Of a DNA stretch of 5,561 nucleotides, positions 1 through 5,561 are shown piece after piece (position 1 is the stretch's first letter; each line of letters opens with the position of its first letter). The notes under the pieces were generated by a model that saw only the letters and a program-made list of their open reading frames with translations, was not told the origin of the DNA and made no database searches. Origin of the DNA: CAIXZV01 sp037446495. GTDB lineage: Bacteria; Chloroflexota; Limnocylindria; Limnocylindrales; CSP1-4. The position numbers and the translations under genes are program-made. The stretch spans positions 1 through 5,561 of the forward strand of contig JBBIIL010000138.1 of the NCBI GenBank assembly GCA_037446495.1, read 5' to 3'.

Positions 1-5
1 CCGCA

Positions 6-92
6 GGGGCGAGGGCCCCGGCCGCCCACGAAGCGGGCCCCGGCCGCCCACGAAGCGGGCCCCGGCCGCCCGGGGCGAGGGCCCCCGCCGCG
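6..92. repeat. 22-bp GC-rich tandem repeat, about 3.5 degenerate copies
   Basis: The unit begins GGGCCCCGGCCGCCCACG and ends AAGC. It occurs exactly at 13-34 and 35-56, and partially at 57-71. The 14-bp string GGGGCGAGGGCCCC occurs at 6-19 and again at 72-85, which is 66 bases or three periods later, so the flanks stay in phase with the array. A 22-base period is not a multiple of three, so each copy would be read in a different frame; this argues against selection as a protein repeat. It may be a slippage array, a local assembly artefact or a structured intergenic element. Confidence 0.7.
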
Positions 93-252
93 AGGGAGAC
101 TGCGCGGCCGCCAGGGGGACCTCCCCCAGCCGCGCCGGGCGAGCAGCCCAGACCGCCCGGGACCAGCCGAAACAGGCCTCGCCCGGTCCCGCGGTACCAT
201 CGCTGGGCGAGCGAGCCGCGTCCCCGCGCCCCCGCTCCGCGCCTGAAGCGCT

Positions 253-257
253 AGGAG
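253..257 (+). promoter_or_regulatory. Shine-Dalgarno-like AGGAG upstream of resB
   Basis: AGGAG lies 45 nt before the GTG at 303, too far to serve it. It is 6 nt before an in-frame ATC at 264 and 15 nt before an in-frame CTG at 273. There is no SD-like sequence directly before GTG 303. The site therefore hints that translation may begin at a rare codon upstream of 303, or that a base in the start codon is wrong. Confidence 0.35.
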
Positions 258-302
258 CCGCTCATCACCACGCTGGTCGCCGGCCGTCCCGCCGCACGCC
301 TC

Positions 303-1739
303 GTGCCCGGGCTGGCGTCACGCATCGGCAATGCCATCTGGGGGCTCTTGACGTCCGTGGACTTCGCGGTCGTCCAGATCATCGTGCTCGGACTGTTCGC
401 GGTCGTGGGCATGACGATCAAGCAGCTGCCGGGCTTCGCCTTCCGCTCGGCCACCGACTACGCCAACGAGATGGACAAGCTCCACCAGCAGTACGACCCG
501 GTCATGGGCGTCGGCGTCGTCACTGCGCTCGAGCGGCTGCAGCTGTTCCACGTCTTCACCTCGGTCTGGTTCAGCGTGGGACTGGTGATCCTGATCCTCT
601 CGATTGTCGCCTGCACCATCGACCGCACGCCGCGCCTGTGGCGGGCCGGTGCCGACATCCGCGTGGTCCAGCCAGAGCCCTTCTTCGACCCCCGGCTGCC
701 CGACCGAGCCGCGATGGACGGCGTGGGCGCGGCAACGGTCGCGCGGGTCCTGCGACGTCACCGCTACCGCGTCCGCCAGGCCGAGGCCGACGGCGTGACC
801 TTCCTCTATGGCGATCGCCACCGCTGGGTGAAGCTCGCGACGCTGCTCACGCACGCGGGCCTCGTCCTGTTCCTCGTCGCGGCCGCCGCGACAAGTGCGC
901 TCGGGGACGAGCAGGCGCTCGTGGTGGCCAACGGTGATGCGCTGACCGTCCAGCCCATCGGCACTCCTGGGCTCCTGCTGGTGCGAAACCTCGGCTTTGC
1001 CGCTCCGGGGCTTGACACCGGCCATCCCACCGACTACACCACGCACCTCGCGGTCTACCAGGACGGCCGACAGATCGCCGACAAGACCATCCGCGTCAAT
1101 GATCCGCTGGTGGTGGCCGGCTACACGTTCCACCAGAACGGGTTCGGGCCGGCGCCCTCGCTCGTGATCCGCGACGCGGCGGGCAAGCCGCTATGGTCCG
1201 GCGCGGTCCCGATGACCGACTCGGTGGACGGTCTGCCGTTCGCCCAGTTCGCCGTGCCCGGCCGCGACGTGGCCCTCCAGTTGGTCCTCCAGAAGGACGC
1301 CAGCGGCACCGGCATCCTACTGGTGCTCCCGTTCCGCGGCACGCTCAACGCCGACGGCACAACCACGACGGTCGGACTCGGGCCGCTGGCGCTGGCGCAG
1401 GGCGAGGCCGCGGTCCCCGGCGGCACCGACTTCTCGATCGGCTTCGCGGGCGTGAGCCAGTACACACTGCTGATCGCGAAGAAGGATCCCGGCGCGGACA
1501 TCGCCTGGCTCGCCTTCGGCCTGCTGATCGTGGGGCTGCTCATTACGTTCTGGATGCCCCGGCGGCGGATCTGGGGCCGCCTGACCGCCGAGGGCCAGCT
1601 CGCGCTCACCGTGAAGGCGGATCGGTACGTGGACGTCGGGCGTGAGTTCGGCCGCTTCCTCGACGACTTGGTGTCGGCGCGCGAGGCAGCGCGCGAGGCA
1701 GCGTCCGGGCGGCCTTCCGGGGCGGCCTCCAGCGGGTAG
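303..1739 (+). CDS. resB: ResB/Ccs1-family cytochrome c biogenesis protein
   Basis: This is the membrane subunit of the System II (Ccs) cytochrome c maturation machinery. With its partner CcsA/ResC, the family moves haem across the membrane and attaches it to apocytochrome c. The 478-residue product has the family layout. Hydrophobic segments lie at about 21-41, 89-105, 177-198 and 398-417, with a long extracytoplasmic domain (about 200-395) between the third and fourth. Family-like motifs include FTSVWFSVGLV followed by C104, H184 in LLTHAGLVLF (the family has a conserved haem-linked His here), and VNDPLVVAGYTFHQNGFGP at 265-283. The C-terminal tail is charged and ends in an Ala/Glu/Arg stretch encoded partly by two exact 12-bp repeats (1679-1702). 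The first standard start in frame is GTG 303; an in-frame stop lies at 252. An upstream start at ATC 264 is possible and would add 13 residues. No ccsA follows; glnA is next. Identification is firm; the exact start is not. Confidence 0.9.
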   Translation: MPGLASRIGNAIWGLLTSVDFAVVQIIVLGLFAVVGMTIKQLPGFAFRSATDYANEMDKLHQQYDPVMGVGVVTALERLQLFHVFTSVWFSVGLVILILSIVACTIDRTPRLWRAGADIRVVQPEPFFDPRLPDRAAMDGVGAATVARVLRRHRYRVRQAEADGVTFLYGDRHRWVKLATLLTHAGLVLFLVAAAATSALGDEQALVVANGDALTVQPIGTPGLLLVRNLGFAAPGLDTGHPTDYTTHLAVYQDGRQIADKTIRVNDPLVVAGYTFHQNGFGPAPSLVIRDAAGKPLWSGAVPMTDSVDGLPFAQFAVPGRDVALQLVLQKDASGTGILLVLPFRGTLNADGTTTTVGLGPLALAQGEAAVPGGTDFSIGFAGVSQYTLLIAKKDPGADIAWLAFGLLIVGLLITFWMPRRRIWGRLTAEGQLALTVKADRYVDVGREFGRFLDDLVSAREAAREAASGRPSGAASSG

Positions 1740-1901
1740 ACCGCACCCAAGGGCACGAACTCGACACCCCGCCTCCCCCGATCCGCAACCGGAACCTCCG
1801 TGCTGGCCGGGAGACGGCGCTCTAGACTCCGCACTGAGCCCGCGTCCGGCGTCGGCCCGACCGCTGCCGGGACGAAGACTGGCCACGGAGGCACCCACGG
1901 C
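1740..1901 (+). promoter_or_regulatory. resB-glnA intergenic region, weak promoter candidate
   Basis: The 162-bp gap separates resB from glnA and probably holds the glnA promoter. The best -10-like hexamer is TAGACT at 1823-1828, matching the TAnnnT pattern, but the bases 17-18 nt upstream (around 1799-1805) do not resemble TTGACA. I see no palindromic operator of the GlnR type and no clear resB terminator with a T-tract. Confidence 0.2.
1887..1891 (+). promoter_or_regulatory. Ribosome binding site GGAGG that fixes the glnA start
   Basis: GGAGG ends 10 nt before GTG 1902. This spacing supports GTG 1902 over the upstream in-frame GTG at 1800, which would add 34 Arg/Gly-rich residues absent from the glutamine synthetase family. 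Confidence 0.75.
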
Positions 1902-3257
1902 GTGACGGACGGACTGGACCCCGAGACGCAGATCGAGGCGGCGCAGGCGCGCGGCATCCGCTTCGTGCAGCTGCAGTTCACCGACATTCTGGGCATCGTC
2001 AAGGCGGTCACGATCCCCATCGGCAGGCTGCTCGATTCGGTGCAGCACGGGACTTGGTTCGACGGCAGCTCGGTTGAGGGCTTCACGCGGATCGCCGAGT
2101 CGGACCAGTACCTGGCGCCCGACATGGACACCTTCAATGAGATCCCGTGGCAGCCGGGCAGCGGCCCGCGAGGCACGGCGCGCGTGATCTGCGACGTATT
2201 CACGCCACGGGGCGAGCCCTTCGCGGGCGACCCCCGCTATGTCCTTCGCCGCCAGGTCGAGCGGGCGCGCCAGATGGGCTACATCGTCAACACCGGCCCG
2301 GAGCTGGAGTTCTTCCTCCTCCGCCGCGGCGAGGACGGCTCGATCAAGCCTCTGCCCCACGACCAGGCGGGCTACTTCGACTACTCGACCGACCTCGCCC
2401 AGGAGGTCCGCCAGGACATGGTGGACGCGCTCGAGGCCTTCGGCATCCGCGTCGAGGCGGCGCACCACGAGGTGGCCCAGGGCCAGCACGAGATCGACTT
2501 CGAGTACGCCGACGCGCTCAAGACCGCCGACAACGCGATCACGTTCAAGTTCACGCTCAAGGCCATCGCCCAGAAGCACGGCCTGTACGCCACCTTCATG
2601 CCCAAGCCCATCCACGGCATCAACGGCTCGGGCATGCACGTCCACCAGAGCCTGTTCTCCATTGCGGAGGGACGCAACGCCTTCGCCGATCCCAGCGCGC
2701 CCTACGGCCTGTCCGACATCGCGAAGTCGTACATGGCCGGGGTCCTCGCGCACGCCCGCGGCATGTCCGCGATCCTCGCGCCCCTCGTGAACTCGTACAA
2801 GCGCCTGGTCCCGGGCTACGAGGCGCCCACCTACATCACCTGGGGCCGCACCAACCGCTCAGCGCTCATCCGCGTGCCGATGATCTCGCCCGGCAAGTCC
2901 ATCGAGGGCACCCGCGCCGAGGTCCGCTGCCCGGATCCCAGCTCCAACACGTACCTCGCGTTCGCCGCGATGATCGCCGCCGGGCTCGACGGCGTGGAGC
3001 GCGGCCTGGTGCTCAGCGAGCCGGTCGAGGAGTCGCTGTTCGAGATGGACGCCGCTCGGATCGCCGAGAAGGGGATCCGCGAGCTGCCCGGCACGCTGGG
3101 CGAGGCGATCGATGAGTTGGAGAGCGACGCCGTGGTCGGCGAGGCCCTCGGCGACCACGTCCTCACCCACTACGTCAACGCGAAGCGCGCCGAGTGGGAG
3201 GAGTACGGCACCCAAGTCACCGGCTGGGAGCTGGACCGCTACCTCGAGGCCTATTGA
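1902..3257 (+). CDS. glnA: Glutamine synthetase, type I (GSI-alpha-like)
   Basis: The enzyme makes glutamine from glutamate, ammonia and ATP in the cytoplasm and is the main entry of ammonium into metabolism. From GTG 1902 the product is 451 residues, normal for the short GSI-alpha class, which lacks the insertion of the GSI-beta enzymes. The N-terminal beta-grasp motif is WFDGSSVEGF (52-61). Metal and substrate residues appear in GPELEFF (E134, E136), HHE (E190) and QHEIDF (E197). The ATP-binding signature runs from KPIHGINGSGMHVHQS (235-250, H246). NSYKRLVPGYEAP (297-309) carries the flap Glu E307, and AEVRCPD (339-345) follows. R63 in GFTRI and E431 in AEWEEY align by eye with the Bacillus subtilis feedback-inhibition residues R62 and E424, as I recall them. 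The position of the adenylylated Tyr in GSI-beta enzymes appears to be F380 (SLFEM), so adenylylation control is unlikely. All catalytic motifs are present, so the gene looks functional. Confidence 0.96.
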   Translation: MTDGLDPETQIEAAQARGIRFVQLQFTDILGIVKAVTIPIGRLLDSVQHGTWFDGSSVEGFTRIAESDQYLAPDMDTFNEIPWQPGSGPRGTARVICDVFTPRGEPFAGDPRYVLRRQVERARQMGYIVNTGPELEFFLLRRGEDGSIKPLPHDQAGYFDYSTDLAQEVRQDMVDALEAFGIRVEAAHHEVAQGQHEIDFEYADALKTADNAITFKFTLKAIAQKHGLYATFMPKPIHGINGSGMHVHQSLFSIAEGRNAFADPSAPYGLSDIAKSYMAGVLAHARGMSAILAPLVNSYKRLVPGYEAPTYITWGRTNRSALIRVPMISPGKSIEGTRAEVRCPDPSSNTYLAFAAMIAAGLDGVERGLVLSEPVEESLFEMDAARIAEKGIRELPGTLGEAIDELESDAVVGEALGDHVLTHYVNAKRAEWEEYGTQVTGWELDRYLEAY

Positions 3258-3284
3258 GCGGCGAAGCGCTCGCCCAGCCCCGAA

Positions 3285-3341
3285 ACGTCACCGAATTGCA
3301 TTCGTAAGTACGGCATTCGTCCGTGTCGCAACCCACGTCAC
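3285..3341 (+). repeat. Nested short direct repeats downstream of glnA
   Basis: ACGTCAC occurs at 3285-3291 and 3335-3341, exactly 50 bp apart. Between them GCATTCGT occurs at 3298-3305 and 3313-3320, 15 bp apart. They are short enough to be chance, but both pairs fall in one small patch of lower GC. Their role is unknown. Confidence 0.35.
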
Positions 3342-3556
3342 TTCGATACCCTCAGACCGCACCCGTCGGGGGCGGGAGGTGTAGGCGAGCCGCGCGGCCA
3401 CCCCCAGTGGCGGCAGCGCCGCCGAAACCGGGGAGAAGCAGTCGGGCCCATCGCGCTGGCGGTGGGCTCGAATGCTCTATGGGACCGATTGACGACCTCC
3501 TAGCGGGATTCCGCCGCGTTGGCGCTCTGACGACTGGGTGGCCCCGTCGCATGCGC

Positions 3557-3562
3557 TATCAT
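3557..3562 (+). promoter_or_regulatory. Probable -10 element of the tRNA-Pro promoter
   Basis: TATCAT matches the sigma-70-type -10 consensus at five of six positions and stands out in this GC-rich sequence. It ends 26 bases before the tRNA 5' end, which would give a short 5' leader of about 20 nt. No good -35 hexamer lies at 16-18 nt spacing, where the bases are about CTGGGT. Confidence 0.4.
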
Positions 3563-3588
3563 CTGCGGGCCCTTCACGGGCTTTCGGT

Positions 3589-4273
<685 letters not shown>

Positions 4274-5155
4274 TTCAAGCGGCCCGACAGGGCGTACGGC
4301 CGGCTTGGGCTCGCTGGACGCCCGGCCGTTGTGGCGCGCGTAGACCGCATGACCTGCACCTTGTTCCAGAGATCAACGCTGATCACCGGCTGCCAGCTGG
4401 CGGGGGTGCCGTCCTGAAGACGCCCGATGTACAAGGGCGAGCGCAGGGTTCCCCGGACCACGTGGACCGTCAACGAGAGTTCCGCCGCGATCTCGCGGTC
4501 GATGATCCCGCTCGCGGACAGCTCGAACGCTCTGCGAACGGTGCCGAGGGCATCCGGGTCAGGCTCCATTAGCTTCGAGGCGTCCTTCCGCCGACGGAAC
4601 CCGAGCGGAGGGAGCCCCCCGGGATCTCGATATCGGACCTTCTTGGTCATCAAGCCGGACTTGACGTTCTTGGACTGGTCCCGGCTTGACACCTCCGCGG
4701 CCTTGCACTTCTCGACGAACCGATCCCAGTCTCGATCGTCCGAAGTCAGGATCCCGTCGTCGCACATGAAGATCACGACGCCCGCACGGTGGAACACCCG
4801 CCTGTAGTGCAGGGCGAGCGCAAGGTCTCGAATGAACCGGCTGGTGTATGCGACGAGCAGCACGTCGTACTCCCCGCGCTGGGCCGCGGCGACCATTGCC
4901 TTGAACGCAGGCGACCGCGTGGCGGGCGGTTCGTTCATGGACTCAGGACCGGACCAACCTGACTTGGCAACCCTCCACGACAAGCCGGTGTCGACGAGTC
5001 CGAGTTCGGCGATGGCGCGGTCTTGCATCTCGCGCTGTGCTTCCGGGCCGTACTTGCCAAGCTGCTGCTTCGTCGACTCTCGCTCCCAGCGGGCGGCGCG
5101 CAGGTTGGCTAACCCATCCTGAGACTGGGGGAGGAAAAGTCGCCCCCGTCCGGTG

Positions 5156-5383
5156 TCAAGCACGATCGGTCACCATGTCATCCTCGGTGCTTACCGCCAA
5201 GCGACGGCCCCACGCATCGCGAACGAGTTCCGCTAGGGCCGAGATTACGACGTCATCTGAGTCGTCCGGAGCCGCACGGGCGCCGGAGCGCGCCTCACCA
5301 GTCGATCCGATCTCGCTTCGGATAACGGTCCGCCTCCTTGCCAACTCCACTTGATCGTACCCGCTTGCACCATCGTCGGTCAC
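5156..5383 (-). CDS. Small hypothetical protein upstream of the recombinase
   Basis: I do not recognise a family. From GTG 5383 the product is 75 residues. It is charged and likely helical: YDQVELARRRTVIRSEIGS is followed by an Asp-rich linker and DDVVISALAELVRDAWGRR. It has no signal peptide, membrane segment or zinc motif. The stop (TGA, 5156-5158) overlaps the recombinase start by 8 nt, so the two are probably one translationally coupled operon. The frame stays open upstream to ATG 5485, which would give 109 residues. That extension lies antisense to the conserved motif I of the methyltransferase and has an unremarkable Arg/Ser/Gly-rich composition, so I prefer a shorter start (GTG 5383, or GTG 5392 with a weak GGAAAGAG before it). 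By position it could be an accessory or directionality factor for the recombinase, but nothing in its sequence proves that. Confidence 0.55.
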   Translation of the reverse strand: MTDDGASGYDQVELARRRTVIRSEIGSTGEARSGARAAPDDSDDVVISALAELVRDAWGRRLAVSTEDDMVTDRA

Positions 5384-5561
5384 AGGGGGCACCGCACCGC
5401 TCTTTCCGGAGCTGGCGGTCGAAACGCCACGCCGCCCGGCGCTCAGCTTCCGCTTCGTCGACCTCTTTGCCGGCATCGGGGGCATCCGCCTCGGGCTCGA
5501 GAGCGCCCGCGCTGGGTGCCGACCGGACGATCGACAGGCGAACCGGCGCTGCGCCTGGTCG
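5355..5561 (+). CDS. C5-cytosine DNA methyltransferase, N-terminal fragment
   Basis: Enzymes of this Dcm-like family transfer a methyl group from S-adenosylmethionine to carbon 5 of cytosine. They often protect the host or element DNA from a partner endonuclease. The sign is motif I, the SAM-binding loop, in FRFVDLFAGIGGIRLGLE (5448-5501), which matches the F-x-G-x-G signature and its usual surroundings. The segment ending RRCAWS resembles the next strand, where the family often has C-x-x-S-x-E-x-D, but the window ends there. The catalytic Pro-Cys motif IV and the target-recognition domain lie outside. The given left end is only the first codon after an in-frame TGA at 5352. The frame from there to motif I (including TAPLFPELAVETPRRPA) looks protein-like but contains no ATG, GTG or TTG; CTG 5412 is the nearest near-standard codon. 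The gene is divergent from the small gene and recombinase. Family call is good; start and intactness are open. Confidence 0.75.

Larger units (their letters stand above)
1..302. other. GC-rich leader region, possible tail of an upstream gene
   Basis: This stretch has no gene I can name. All three plus-strand frames stay open from the window edge to at least position 246, as expected by chance at this GC content, so openness is weak evidence. The frame ending in TAG at 252-254 would give a Pro/Ala/Arg-rich tail. The frame ending in TGA at 244-246 is similar in composition. Either could be the low-complexity end of an upstream gene; for a ResB neighbour a CcdA or thioredoxin-like gene would be a natural guess, but nothing here shows it. 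The TAG at 252-254 overlaps a Shine-Dalgarno-like AGGAG, which would fit a gene ending directly before resB. The left part carries a 22-bp tandem repeat, listed separately. Confidence 0.3.
3258..3588. other. Intergenic region between glnA and tRNA-Pro
   Basis: I find no convincing protein gene in these 331 bases. Just after the glnA stop, a short perfect hairpin GGCGA-AGCGC-TCGCC (3260-3274) competes with GAGCG/CGCTC (3256-3271). Neither is followed by a T-tract, so intrinsic termination is not evident. A slightly AT-richer patch (3283-3352) contains nested direct repeats, listed separately. A perfect 6-bp stem, GGCGGC-AGC-GCCGCC, lies at 3409-3423, again without a T-tract. The right end holds the likely tRNA promoter. 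A long open frame from 3323 through the tRNA to 3736 is rejected as spurious. Confidence 0.6.

Noticed and set aside
318..1133. 271-codon open frame on the minus strand within resB
   Set aside because: It is antisense to clear ResB coding sequence and rich in His, Asp, Arg and Glu without domain features.
1800..1901. Longer glnA starting at GTG 1800
   Set aside because: It adds 34 residues not seen in the family, while GTG 1902 has a GGAGG at 10 nt and gives the normal length.
1317..2753. 478-codon open frame on the minus strand
   Set aside because: It is antisense to resB and glnA and composed of Arg/Val/Asp/Gly-rich sequence with no motif; long antisense frames are expected at this GC content.
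3409..3423. Perfect GC hairpin as an intrinsic terminator
   Set aside because: No T-tract follows on either strand, and it is about 150 nt from the glnA stop.
5037..5354. 105-codon plus-strand frame that could be an N-terminal extension of the methyltransferase
   Set aside because: It ends in TGA at 5352-5354 before the methyltransferase frame, and its Ser/Arg/Ala-rich sequence mirrors the minus-strand genes.

Overview
The window is a very GC-rich bacterial chromosome segment. GTG starts, the soluble GSI-alpha glutamine synthetase and a ResB-type cytochrome c assembly protein suit a free-living Chloroflexota- or Actinomycetota-like bacterium, perhaps from a metagenome. That placement is an inference from style, since no phylogenetic marker is present.

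Left part (1-3588, chromosomal backbone). The first 300 bases hold a degenerate 22-bp tandem repeat and possibly the tail of an upstream gene. Next comes a ResB/Ccs1 homologue (303-1739), which works in haem delivery and cytochrome c maturation. A 162-bp gap leads to a complete glnA (1902-3257, 451 aa). Both genes lie on the + strand, but nothing in the sequence links their functions. A 331-bp non-coding stretch follows, with nested direct repeats and a plausible promoter for the next gene.

Boundary (3589-3665). An intact tRNA-Pro(CGG) with encoded CCA ends where a mobile element begins. The recombinase gene of that element runs convergently, and its last six sense codons and its stop lie inside the 3' half of the tRNA. 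This is the layout of an element integrated at a tRNA 3' end.

Right part (3644-5561, accessory). A large serine recombinase on the minus strand is split by an apparent single-base frameshift at a run of five G (4176-4180). Upstream of it, overlapping by 8 nt, is a small unknown gene. At the right edge a + strand frame encodes motif I of a C5-cytosine DNA methyltransferase and leaves the window. That frame has no ATG, GTG or TTG start. My reading is the integration end of a tRNA-Pro-targeting element with a DNA-methylation or restriction-modification cargo. The other end and most cargo lie beyond the window. The split recombinase and the start-less methyltransferase could be real decay or small sequence errors in GC-rich runs.
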